DNA from: Burkholderia ambifaria AMMD
Lineage (GTDB): Bacteria > Pseudomonadota > Gammaproteobacteria > Burkholderiales > Burkholderiaceae
Direction of reading: 5' to 3'
DNA: 64,000 nucleotides
Assembly: GCF_000203915.1 (NCBI RefSeq)
Contig: NC_008391.1
Span: forward strand, 2,170,001 to 2,234,000
The notes beneath the pieces are model-generated. The model saw only the letters and a list, made by a program, of their open reading frames with translations. It ran no database searches and had not been told where the DNA came from. Made by a program: the position numbers and the translations under genes. Shown piece by piece: positions 46,032 through 54,011 of this stretch (its first letter is position 1; the number at the start of each line of letters is the position of its first letter).

Positions 46032-47447
46032 TCACGCAGCGCGGGCCGGGAAATACAGTGCGAAGGTCGTGCGTCCGTCGCGGCTCTCAACCTCGACCTT
46101 GCCGCGGTGCAGCTCGATGATCGACTTGACGATCGCAAGCCCGAGCCCGGCGTTGCGCGCCGCGCCGTGCCGCGACGAATCGATCCGGTAGAAGCGCTCG
46201 AAGATCCGCTCCATCTGTTCGGGCGGAATCTCGACGCCCCGGTTCGTGACTTCGACGACCGCGTAGCCGGGCCGCGTCGATACGGTCAGCTCGATCGTCG
46301 AGCCGGCTTGCGCGTGTTCGAGCGCGTTCGACGCGAGATTGCTGACGGCGCGCCGGAACAGCGTCGCGTCCGCGACGACCGGCGCTTCGCCCTGCACCGC
46401 GAGGTGCACGCCGGCCTCGTCGGCCAACGCCTGGAAATACGACGCGAGCCGGCGCAGCTCGGCGCCCGCATCGAGTTCGACGGTCTTCAGGTGCTGCCGC
46501 GCATTGTCGGTGCGCGCGAGAAACAGCATGTTCTCGATCATTCGCTGCAACCGTTCGCATTCCTCGATGTTCGAATCGATCAGCGCCTCGTATTCCTCGG
46601 TGGTGCGGGCGCGCGACAGCGTGACCTGCGACGAGCTGATCACGTTCGCGAGCGGCGTGCGCATGTCGTGTGCGAGATCGGACGAGAACTGCGACAGCCG
46701 CACGAACGCGCGCTCGAGCCGGTCGAGCATCCGGTTGACCGACGTGGCGAGCTCGTGCAATTCGACCGGGCCACCGCGTGCATCGAGACGCGCATTCAGG
46801 TTGTGTGCCTCGATGCGCGAGGTCTGCCGGCCGAGGCTCTCGACCGGGCGCAGGCCGCGGGACGCGACCGCGTAGCCGAGTGCGCCGACCAGCAGCGCGC
46901 CGAGGGCGGCCGCGAGCCAGATGTCGACGCGATAGCTTTCCAGCAGCGACTGGCGATCGGCCGCCGTGCGCGCGAGCGCGACCTGGATGGCTTCGCCCGA
47001 CGGCAGCGTGGCGTGCGCACGCACGCAGCGCGACGTGCCGATGCCGGGCGGAGCGCAGGTGAACGGGCTCGCCGCCACGGCCGCTGCGTCGGCCGGCTGC
47101 GGCCGAGCGATCACCGACGCGAGCGTGTTGCCGGCTTCGTCGGTGTGTTCGACGAGCGGACGGTTCGCGGCGTCATAGATGCCGAGATAGACGCCCGGAT
47201 GCGACAGCAGCACTTCATGGAAGACGGCCGGATCGGCGCGCAATGCCGCCGTCGAACCGCTCGCGCGCGCAAGCTGCAGGAACTGGTTGAGCTTGCCGGC
47301 GATTTCGATATCGTCGCGCCGGGTCAGCTCGGCGGACAGCGAGCGATACAGGTACGCGCCGGTCAGCGCGAACACGAGCGCGGCGACGGCGGCGAACGCG
47401 AGCGTCAGGCGCCGGAGCAGCGAATACGGCGCGGGGCCGCCGGTCAC
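46032..47447 (-). CDS. cusS: Heavy-metal sensor histidine kinase, CusS-type
   Basis: This 471-aa kinase has transmembrane helices at about 12-33 and 177-195 around a periplasmic sensor loop, then HAMP ([20 protein letters not shown]), HisKA with His260 ([17 protein letters not shown]) and the ATPase domain ([28 protein letters not shown]). The HAMP-HisKA spacing and wording follow the CusS/CopS/IrlS group that senses periplasmic Cu(I) or Ag(I). It overlaps cusR by four bases. The 40 residues before the ATPase domain show no departure from the family. Confidence 0.93.
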   Translation of the reverse strand: MTGGPAPYSLLRRLTLAFAAVAALVFALTGAYLYRSLSAELTRRDDIEIAGKLNQFLQLARASGSTAALRADPAVFHEVLLSHPGVYLGIYDAANRPLVEHTDEAGNTLASVIARPQPADAAAVAASPFTCAPPGIGTSRCVRAHATLPSGEAIQVALARTAADRQSLLESYRVDIWLAAALGALLVGALGYAVASRGLRPVESLGRQTSRIEAHNLNARLDARGGPVELHELATSVNRMLDRLERAFVRLSQFSSDLAHDMRTPLANVISSSQVTLSRARTTEEYEALIDSNIEECERLQRMIENMLFLARTDNARQHLKTVELDAGAELRRLASYFQALADEAGVHLAVQGEAPVVADATLFRRAVSNLASNALEHAQAGSTIELTVSTRPGYAVVEVTNRGVEIPPEQMERIFERFYRIDSSRHGAARNAGLGLAIVKSIIELHRGKVEVESRDGRTTFALYFPARAA

Positions 47448-48115
47448 GAGCGATCCTCGAGCACGTAGCCCATGCCGCGGATCGTGTGGATCAGCTTCTT
47501 CTCGTACGCGTTGTCGATCTTCGCGCGCAGGCGCTTGATCGCCGCATCGACGACGTTCGTGTCGCTGTCGAAATTCATGTCCCAGATCTGCGACGTGATG
47601 AAGGTGCGCGTCAGCACCTCGCCTTCGCGTTCCGCGAGCAGCTGCAGCAGCGCGAATTCCTGCGCGGTCAGGTCGATGCGGTTGTCCGCGCGCCGTACCC
47701 GGCGCTTGATCAGGTCGATCTCGAGATCGGCGACCTGCAGGAGGTCGCGTGCATTGCGCGGCGCGCGCCGCAGCAGTGAACGGATACGGGCGAGGAACTC
47801 CGCATACGCGAACGGCTTGAGCAGGTAGTCGTCGGCGCCCAGTTCGAGCCCCGTGACCTTGTCCTCGATCGCGTCGCGCGCCGTCAGCAGCAGGACCGGC
47901 GTCTGCTTCTGCGCGCGCAGCCGCCGGAGCACCTCGAAGCCGTCCAGCTCGGGCAGCATCACGTCGAGCACGACGAGATCGAAATCCTCGTGCAGCGCGA
48001 GGAACAGCCCGTCCTTGCCGTTCTCGGCCACGTCGACCGTATAGCTCGCCTCCGCCAGCCCCTTGCGCAGGTAGGACGCCATCTTGGGTTCGTCTTCGAC
48101 TATCAGTATCCGCAT
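47444..48115 (-). CDS. cusR: Heavy-metal response regulator, CusR-type
   Basis: This 223-aa OmpR-family regulator has acidic residues in LIVEDEPK, acceptor Asp51 ([15 protein letters not shown]), Lys in LLKPF, and a winged-helix domain with the end [13 protein letters not shown]. It closely follows the CusR/CopR/IrlR pattern, including [19 protein letters not shown]. It is transcribed with cusS. A CusR-box-like palindrome lies 97 bases upstream of its start, in the region shared with the divergent copper operon, so it probably controls both and itself. Confidence 0.95.
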   Translation of the reverse strand: MRILIVEDEPKMASYLRKGLAEASYTVDVAENGKDGLFLALHEDFDLVVLDVMLPELDGFEVLRRLRAQKQTPVLLLTARDAIEDKVTGLELGADDYLLKPFAYAEFLARIRSLLRRAPRNARDLLQVADLEIDLIKRRVRRADNRIDLTAQEFALLQLLAEREGEVLTRTFITSQIWDMNFDSDTNVVDAAIKRLRAKIDNAYEKKLIHTIRGMGYVLEDRS

Positions 48116-48211
48116 GGTGGAGCAGGCCGTTCGTGATTCATCCGTGATTCCAGCCGGTCAGTGTAACGCGTGAGCTTAGGGCGCCGCGCGTGCGCGAAAG
48201 ATGACCGGCGG

Positions 48212-48227
48212 ATGACGGAATTGTCAT
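48212..48227. promoter_or_regulatory. CusR/CopR-box-like operator
   Basis: ATGACGGAATTGTCAT is a 16-base inverted repeat that fits the E. coli CusR box pattern ATGAC-AA-NN-TT-GTCAT except at two inner bases. It lies between the divergent cusR gene and the second copper operon, about 100 bases from the cusR start and 167 from the other. Binding by phosphorylated CusR is the natural reading. Confidence 0.75.
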
Positions 48228-48393
48228 GAAGCGTGCTCGCCGTGCGATGCCCGCGTTTCATGAAAAACCGGTCATGTTTCGGCCATGTCGTCGTCACGAC
48301 GGCGGCGATAAGCTGCGGTGGTCTTGTGTCCGGAGCGCGCCGTTGCGGTGGCGCTCCCGTTCATCCGGTCGTAGCCTGCCTGATTCCGCATCC

Positions 48394-48780
48394 ATGTCGT
48401 ACTGGCGCAAATTCATCCTCGTCGTGCTGCTGGCGCTGAGCCTGCCGATCCAGTCGTTCGTGACCGTGTCGATGCAGTGCGCGGGCGCTGTTGCTGCCGT
48501 GCCGCATGCGGAGCATGAAGCGAGCGCCGATCACCCGGCCGCGTCGCGTGCGATGCCGAGCGCGCAGGGTGGCGAGCATGCGCATGAAGGCCACGCACGG
48601 CATGCATCGTCGTGTTCGTCGTGCGGAGCCTGCTGCTTCGGCACCGGCATCGCCGATCCTCCCGCGGTGTCCGCGGCCTCGGGTATCGGTATCGCGTTCG
48701 TCGCTTTCGCGTCGTCGCCGGTCGTCGTGTCGTTCCTGACCGGCGGCATCGAGCGGCCGCCGCGCCGGCTTCCCGTCTAG
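48394..48780 (+). CDS. Exported His/Cys-rich protein of the second copper operon
   Basis: This 128-aa protein starts MSYWRKFILVVLLALSLPI, a signal or anchor sequence. It then has a His-rich stretch (HAEHEASADHPAAS, EHAHEGHARHAS) and clustered Cys (SSCSSCGACC), which could bind copper. A second hydrophobic segment near 100-118 may span the membrane. I recognise no named family. It is first in the operon after the CusR box and is followed at 94 bases by another small exported protein. Confidence 0.6.
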   Translation: MSYWRKFILVVLLALSLPIQSFVTVSMQCAGAVAAVPHAEHEASADHPAASRAMPSAQGGEHAHEGHARHASSCSSCGACCFGTGIADPPAVSAASGIGIAFVAFASSPVVVSFLTGGIERPPRRLPV

Positions 48781-48874
48781 TCCTTGCCTTCTTCCGCGGC
48801 CGAGCTGCCGCGATCCGCAAACCGTGCCGGCGGTCATTCGACGCCCGTCGCACGACTCACGACGAGAAACACCT

Positions 48875-49171
48875 ATGCGATTGATCACTGCGGCGCTGCT
48901 TGGCGCGGCGGCCCTCGTGCCGTCGCTCGCGCCTGCGCAAACTCCGCGTCCCGATCCGGCCGATGCCGCCGCGCCGGTGCAGGACGTCACCGTGCCGTCC
49001 GCGTTCGACGGCTACGCGCCGTATCGGGACGATGCAGGCCCCGGCTGGAAACAACTGAACCGCGACGTGATGGAGCGGCCCGCGAAGGGGCATGCGAAGG
49101 CGGGAAGCGCGAAGCCCGGAAACACGGCGGGCGGCGCGGCCCATTCGATGCACGGAGAGGCCGCGCAATGA
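48875..49171 (+). CDS. Small exported protein of the second copper operon
   Basis: This 98-aa protein has a signal peptide (LITAALLGAAALVPSLAPA) and a short mature part with VPSAFDGYAPYRDDAGPGWK and a basic, Met- and His-ended tail (AAHSMHGEAAQ). No family is recognised with certainty. The last bases overlap the start of the TolC-like gene by four (ATGA), so they are co-translated. Confidence 0.6.
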   Translation: MRLITAALLGAAALVPSLAPAQTPRPDPADAAAPVQDVTVPSAFDGYAPYRDDAGPGWKQLNRDVMERPAKGHAKAGSAKPGNTAGGAAHSMHGEAAQ

Positions 49172-50739
49172 CGAGACTTGCAATGTCACCGCGAATCGGC
49201 GCGACCGCGCTCGTGCTGGCCTTCCTCGCCGGCTGTACGACGTTCTCGAAGGACGGCGGCTTCGACGCCGTGTCGTCCGCCGCATCGGCGCGCATCGGGA
49301 AAGACGCCGTGATCGTCAGGACCGACGCCGATCGCGACGCCGTCGACGCGCGCACGAAGGAACTGCTCGCGAAACCGCTGTCGATGGACGACGCGGTGCA
49401 GCTCGCGCTGCTGAACAACCGCGGCCTGCAGGCGTCGTACGCGGCGCTCGGGCTGTCGGAGGCCGATCTCGTGCAGGCCGGCCGGCTGCCGAACCCGCGC
49501 TTCTCGTTCAGCCGCACGCGGGCCGGCGACGGCGAGCTGAGCCTCGGGCGCACGTTCTCGGCCAACGTGTTCGCGCTGCTGACGCTGCCGCTCGCGACGA
49601 ACATCGAACGCCGCCGCTTCGAGCAGACCAAGCTCGAGACTGCCGATGCGATGCTGAAGGTCGCGGCCGACGCGCGCCGCGCGTATGTCGAGGCCGTCGC
49701 CGCCGAACAGGCCGCCAACTATGCGCGGCAGGTGCGCGACGCCGCGAGCGCCGCCGCCGAACTCGCGCTGCGCATGCGCCAGGCCGGCAACTTCAGCCGG
49801 CTCGACTACGCACGCGAACAGGCGTTCCATGCGGACGCGGTCGCCCAGCAGGCGAAGGCGCAGCAGCAGGCCGTGGCCGAGCGCGAGAAGCTCACGCGGG
49901 CGATGGGGCTGTGGGGCGAGCGCACGCGCTACGCGCTGCCCGAGCGTCTGCCCGACCTGCCGAAGGCGCGCCCGGACCTGCCGGATCTCGAACGCTACGC
50001 GATGAGCAACCGTCTCGACATCCAGGCCGCGAAGCTGCAGACGCAGGGCGTCGCGTCGTCGCTCGGACTCAGCAAGGCGACGCGCTTCGTCAACGCCGTC
50101 GATCTCGGCTACGTGAACAACTACGAGACCGACAAGGGGCAAGAGCACGGCTACGAGATCAGCGTCGAGATTCCGCTGTTCGACTGGGGCGGCGCGAAGG
50201 TCGCGCGGGCCGAGGCCGTCTACATGCAGTCGGCGAACCGGCTCGCGCAGACCGCGATCGACGCACGCTCGGAAGTGCGCCAATCGTACGCGGCGTACAC
50301 GACGAGCTACGACGTCGCGACGCACTATCGCGACGAAGTCGTGCCGCTGCGCAAGACGATCTCGGACGAATTGCTGCTGCGCTACAACGGGATGCTCGCG
50401 AGCGTGTTCGAGCTGCTCACCGATGCGCGCGAACAGGTCGGCGCGGTCAACGGCTACATCGATGCGCTGAAGGACTACTGGCTCGCCGAAACCGATCTGC
50501 AGTTGGCCGTTGGCGGCCGGCTGCCTTCGCAGTCGACCTCGCAGCCGACTTCGCAGCCGGCATCGCAGTCGACCTCGCAGCCACCCTCGCAGCCACCCTC
50601 GCAGCCACCCTCGCAGCCACCCTCGCAGCCCACGCCGCGCGCATCCACGCCCGCCGCCTCAACGCCCGACGCTGCACCGCAGCCGGCTTCCTCTCCCGTG
50701 GCGCAACCGGCGCCCGCAACGCATCCGGAAGGTCATTGA
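49168..50739 (+). CDS. TolC-family outer-membrane lipoprotein with Ser-Gln-Pro repeat tail
   Basis: This 523-aa protein has a lipobox (LAFLAGCTTF) and the TolC coiled-coil domains (LSMDDAVQLALLNNRGLQAS; ARRAYVEAVAAEQAANYARQ; LLLRYNGMLASVFELLTDA). It is the outer-membrane factor type seen in copper clusters with multicopper oxidases, and no pump or adaptor gene lies next to it. About 65 C-terminal residues form a Ser/Gln/Pro/Thr-rich tail of SQP(P/T)-like repeats that is unusual for the family. It overlaps the preceding gene by four bases and ends one base before the oxidase gene. Confidence 0.85.
   Translation: MTRLAMSPRIGATALVLAFLAGCTTFSKDGGFDAVSSAASARIGKDAVIVRTDADRDAVDARTKELLAKPLSMDDAVQLALLNNRGLQASYAALGLSEADLVQAGRLPNPRFSFSRTRAGDGELSLGRTFSANVFALLTLPLATNIERRRFEQTKLETADAMLKVAADARRAYVEAVAAEQAANYARQVRDAASAAAELALRMRQAGNFSRLDYAREQAFHADAVAQQAKAQQQAVAEREKLTRAMGLWGERTRYALPERLPDLPKARPDLPDLERYAMSNRLDIQAAKLQTQGVASSLGLSKATRFVNAVDLGYVNNYETDKGQEHGYEISVEIPLFDWGGAKVARAEAVYMQSANRLAQTAIDARSEVRQSYAAYTTSYDVATHYRDEVVPLRKTISDELLLRYNGMLASVFELLTDAREQVGAVNGYIDALKDYWLAETDLQLAVGGRLPSQSTSQPTSQPASQSTSQPPSQPPSQPPSQPPSQPTPRASTPAASTPDAAPQPASSPVAQPAPATHPEGH
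50575..50622 (+). repeat. 12-bp tandem repeat in the TolC-like gene
   Basis: Four perfect copies of TCGCAGCCACCC, coding for Ser-Gln-Pro-Pro, lie in frame near the end of the TolC-like gene, preceded by degenerate copies from about 50527. Changes in copy number would lengthen or shorten the tail without shifting frame. Confidence 0.95.
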
Positions 50740-50740
50740 C

Positions 50741-52036
50741 ATGGTGTCACGTCGACAATTTCTCAGCGGCTCGGGCGCCGCGCTGCTCGGTGCGGCGATG
50801 GTCAGCAAGGCCGGCGCCGCGTCGCTGCCCGAAGCGCCCACGATGGCGAAGGCCGGCACGCAGCCGCCGCTCGTGCCGCCCAACGGCCGTCCGTACACGC
50901 CCGTCGCGACGCTGAACGGCTGGACGCTGCCGTGGCGGATGAAGAACGGCTGGAAGGAATTCCACCTGACGGCCGAGCCGGTCGTGCGCGAGATGGCGCC
51001 CGGGATGAACGCGAACCTGTGGGGCTACAACGGCCAGTCGCCGGGCCCGACGATCGAGGCCGTCGAGGGCGACAAGGTCCGCATCTTCGTGACGAACCGC
51101 CTGCCCGAGCACACGACGATCCACTGGCACGGGCTGCGGCTGCCCAACGGGATGGACGGCGTCGGCGGCCTCACGCAGCCGCATATCCCGCCGGGCAAGA
51201 CCTTCGTCTACGAGTTCCAGCTGGAGGCGCACGGCACGTTCATGTATCACCCGCACGCCGACGAGATGGTGCAGATGGCGATGGGGATGATGGGCATGTT
51301 CATCGTGCACCCGAAGGATCGCGCGACGATGCCGGTCGATCGCGACTTCGTGTTCCTGCTCGCCGCGTACGACATCGACCCGGGCAGCTACACGCCGCGC
51401 GTGAACGAGATGACGGACTTCAACATGTGGACGTTCAATTCGCGTGTGTTCCCGGGCATCGACCCGCTGCCGGTGCGGGCGGGCGACCGCGTGCGGATTC
51501 GTTTCGGAAACCTGACGATGACGAACCATCCGATCCATCTGCACGGCTACAGCTTCGAGGTCGCCGGCACGGACGGCGGCTGGATTCCGCCGGCGGCGCG
51601 CTGGCCGGAGGTGACGGCCGACGTCGCGGTCGGCCAGATGCGCGCGATCGAGTTCACCGCCGATCGCCCCGGCGACTGGGCGTTCCATTGCCACAAGTCG
51701 CATCACACGATGAATGCGATGGGCCACCAGGTGCCGAACTTGATCGGCGTGCCGCAGAAGGATCTCGCGCAGCGCATCGGCAAGCTCGTGCCCGACTACA
51801 TGGCGATGGGCAGCACTGGCGGCGCGATGGGCGGCATGGAGATGCCGCTGCCCGACAACACGCTGCCGATGATGACGGGCACCGGCCCGTTCGGGCCGCT
51901 GGAGATGGGCGGCATGTTCACGGTGCTGAAGGTCCGGCAGGGGCTCGGCCGCAACGACTATCGCGATCCGGGCTGGTTCCGGCAACCGAAGGGCACGGTC
52001 GCCTACGAATACACCGGCGAATTGCCGGACGGCTGA
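50741..52036 (+). CDS. Multicopper oxidase, Tat-exported
   Basis: This 431-aa enzyme has a Tat-type signal (VSRRQFLSGSGAALLGAAMV). All copper-binding motifs are present: HWHG and HPHADE early, HPIHLHGYSF, and HCHKSHHTMNAMG, which supplies the type 1 copper Cys, His and axial Met. A Met/Gly-rich segment near the end (GGAMGGMEMPL) recalls the Cu(I)-binding loops of CueO/CopA-type oxidases. It should oxidise Cu(I) to the less toxic Cu(II) in the periplasm. It is followed by CusF-like, CopC and CopD genes, a typical copper-resistance order. The start ATG directly follows the TolC stop. Confidence 0.93.
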   Translation: MVSRRQFLSGSGAALLGAAMVSKAGAASLPEAPTMAKAGTQPPLVPPNGRPYTPVATLNGWTLPWRMKNGWKEFHLTAEPVVREMAPGMNANLWGYNGQSPGPTIEAVEGDKVRIFVTNRLPEHTTIHWHGLRLPNGMDGVGGLTQPHIPPGKTFVYEFQLEAHGTFMYHPHADEMVQMAMGMMGMFIVHPKDRATMPVDRDFVFLLAAYDIDPGSYTPRVNEMTDFNMWTFNSRVFPGIDPLPVRAGDRVRIRFGNLTMTNHPIHLHGYSFEVAGTDGGWIPPAARWPEVTADVAVGQMRAIEFTADRPGDWAFHCHKSHHTMNAMGHQVPNLIGVPQKDLAQRIGKLVPDYMAMGSTGGAMGGMEMPLPDNTLPMMTGTGPFGPLEMGGMFTVLKVRQGLGRNDYRDPGWFRQPKGTVAYEYTGELPDG

Positions 52037-52115
52037 GCGGCGGCCAACAGTGGCAAGCGGTGGCCGCGCGGTGCGGCCGCCGGTTTCATTTCACTCACTC
52101 TGGATGGAGCAGGCA

Positions 52116-52466
52116 ATGATGAAGAAAGGACTGGTTTCGATTGCAACGGGTTGCATGCTGGTGTTTTCCACGGCGTCGTACGCGGCCGGCGACATGGCCG
52201 GCATGGACATGGGCGGCAACGCGAAGCAGGGCGCCGACGCGACGCGCAAGATGTCGCATGGCGAGATCCGCAAGGTCGACACGGCCGCGGGCAAGCTGAC
52301 GATCAAGCATGGCCCGCTCGAGAACCTCGGGATGGACGCGATGACGATGGTGTTCAAGGTCAAGGACCCGGCGATGCTCACGCAGGTCAAGGCCGGCGAC
52401 AAGATCGACTTCGTCGCCGAGGACGTGGACGGCGCGTTGACCGTCGTCGAATTGCGCAAGCCGTGA
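52116..52466 (+). CDS. CusF-like copper-binding protein, second copy
   Basis: This 116-aa periplasmic protein has a signal peptide (LVSIATGCMLVFSTASYAA), a short Met-rich linker, and the CusF fold with the ligand region IKHGPLENLGMDAMTMVF. The His and MTM ligands are kept, and the Trp of E. coli CusF is Met, as in the copy behind cusA. The ATG at 52116 follows GGAG. Its stop overlaps the copC start. Confidence 0.9.
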   Translation: MMKKGLVSIATGCMLVFSTASYAAGDMAGMDMGGNAKQGADATRKMSHGEIRKVDTAAGKLTIKHGPLENLGMDAMTMVFKVKDPAMLTQVKAGDKIDFVAEDVDGALTVVELRKP

Positions 52467-52876
52467 TGCCGGGGCCGAACATGCACACGAAGATCACGAT
52501 GCTTACGCGGTTCGTCCGCGGCGTCCGCTTCGTCGCGGCCGGCGCGCTGATCGCCGCCGCGCCGGTTGCGGCCTGGGCGCACGGCAAGCTGGAGAGCGCG
52601 ACGCCCGCGACCGGCAGCACGGTCGACACCGCGCCCGATACGTTGCGGCTCGCGTTCAACGAAGACCTCGAGCCCACCTTCAGTTCGGTGAAGGTGTCGG
52701 ACGCGAACGGCAAGCCCGTCGCGCACGACAGCGCGAAGGTCGATCCGGCGACGCCGCGCGTGATGACCGTCGCGATGCCGAAGCTCGCGCCGGGTGCGTA
52801 CACGGTGCAATGGGTGGCGATGACGGCCGACGCGCATCGCACCAAAGGCACCTACACGTTCAAGGTGAAAGGGTGA
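52466..52876 (+). CDS. copC: Copper-resistance protein CopC
   Basis: This 136-aa protein has a signal peptide ending AAWA-H, so mature CopC begins with the His (HGKLESATPATGS) that is a Cu(II) ligand in CopC proteins. The small beta-barrel includes LRLAFNEDLEPTFSSVKVSD and ends ADAHRTKGTYTFKVKG with another His. The ATG at 52466 overlaps the previous stop; ATG at 52481 is an alternative. The stop overlaps copD by four bases. CopC is a periplasmic copper carrier thought to pass copper to CopD. Confidence 0.93.
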   Translation: MPGPNMHTKITMLTRFVRGVRFVAAGALIAAAPVAAWAHGKLESATPATGSTVDTAPDTLRLAFNEDLEPTFSSVKVSDANGKPVAHDSAKVDPATPRVMTVAMPKLAPGAYTVQWVAMTADAHRTKGTYTFKVKG

Positions 52877-53814
52877 ACGAAGGCTTCGTCGGCATGCTGC
52901 GGCTGGTGGCCGTGGCGATCCAGAACGCCGGCTTTGCCGTCGTCGTCGGCACGCTGCTCGGCAGCCGCTGGCTCGCGCGGGGCGCGTCGGCGTGGCAGCA
53001 CGGCATCGCGCGGCGGCTCCTCGCGACGCTGCGTGGTGCGTCCGTCGTGTCGCTGCTGGCGAGCATCACGGCGTTCTGGGCGCACTGCGCGTTGATGAGC
53101 GAAGTGCCGCTGCTCGAAGCGGCGCCGGCCGTGCGCGCAATGCTCGCCGGCACGGGGTTCGGTCATGCGTGGCTGGCCGGCGCCGTGTTCATGCTGGGGG
53201 TCGTGATCCTGTCGTTCGTGCGTCGCGTGACCGATACGCGCTTTCCGTTCGCGATCTGGGCCGCGCTCGCATGCGTCGCGCTGGCGCGCAGCAACGGCGG
53301 CCATCCGGTCGACGCGGGGCTGTTCAGCGTGCCGGTGTGGGTCGACTGGCTGCATCTGCTGGCGATCAGCGCGTGGGTCGGGCTCGTGCTCGTGACGGCG
53401 TTCGGCGTGATGCCGCGCTTCACCGGAATGCCCGCGAGCGAGCGCACGACCGGCGCGTCGTTCGTGCAGTCGCTTTCCGATGCGTCGACGCTTGCCCTGG
53501 CCGTGCTGTTCGCGACCGGTGCCTACAACGGCTGGCGCGGCGTCGATACGCCGGACAACCTGCTCGCATCGACGTACGGGCAGATCCTGCTGCTCAAGCT
53601 CGCGCTCGTGCTGATCGCGGCGGCGCTCGGCGGGCACAACCGGTTCTTCGGGATGCCGAAGCTGCTGGCCGCGCTGAAGGATCCGGCGGCCGCGATGCCG
53701 GTCGTCGCGTTGCGCGGGTTCGGCGCGGTGCTGCGGATCGAGGCGGTCGTGCTCGCCGGCGTGCTGATGGTGGCGGCCGTGCTCGTGTCGAGCGCGTTGC
53801 CGGGGACGGTCTAG
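52873..53814 (+). CDS. copD: Copper-resistance membrane protein CopD
   Basis: This 313-aa inner-membrane protein has eight hydrophobic helices and the CopD pattern: VAVAIQNAGFAVVVGTLLGS, FGHAWLAGAVFMLG, GHPVDAGLFSVPVWVDWLHL and ISAWVGLVLVTAFG, with the conserved His in WLHL and GHP. It starts with GTG at 52873, overlapping copC by four bases. It is the last gene of the operon; a strong 14-bp inverted repeat follows the stop. Confidence 0.93.
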   Translation: MNEGFVGMLRLVAVAIQNAGFAVVVGTLLGSRWLARGASAWQHGIARRLLATLRGASVVSLLASITAFWAHCALMSEVPLLEAAPAVRAMLAGTGFGHAWLAGAVFMLGVVILSFVRRVTDTRFPFAIWAALACVALARSNGGHPVDAGLFSVPVWVDWLHLLAISAWVGLVLVTAFGVMPRFTGMPASERTTGASFVQSLSDASTLALAVLFATGAYNGWRGVDTPDNLLASTYGQILLLKLALVLIAAALGGHNRFFGMPKLLAALKDPAAAMPVVALRGFGAVLRIEAVVLAGVLMVAAVLVSSALPGTV

Positions 53815-53843
53815 CGTCGCGGCGGGGTGGGTGGTGACGCCGG

Positions 53844-53893
53844 CAGCGGGAAATCGTCGGAACGGGGCCGGCCTTCGTCGGACGATTTCCCGC
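53844..53893 (+). terminator. Long hairpin after copD
   Basis: AGCGGGAAATCGTC (53844-53857) and GACGATTTCCCGCT (53880-53893) form a perfect 14-bp stem, with GGCCGGCC inside the loop. Only two T follow on the plus strand. It probably ends or protects the copper operon message. Confidence 0.55.
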
Positions 53894-54011
53894 TTGCCGA
53901 GCGCAATCGCGCAGTGATACAGGGGATTACGTAAGCCTATCTTCTGGTTACTAAAAACTGTCACCGAGCGCCGCTAAGCTTTCGCCACCCTCACAACCGG
54001 GATTCCCCGTC

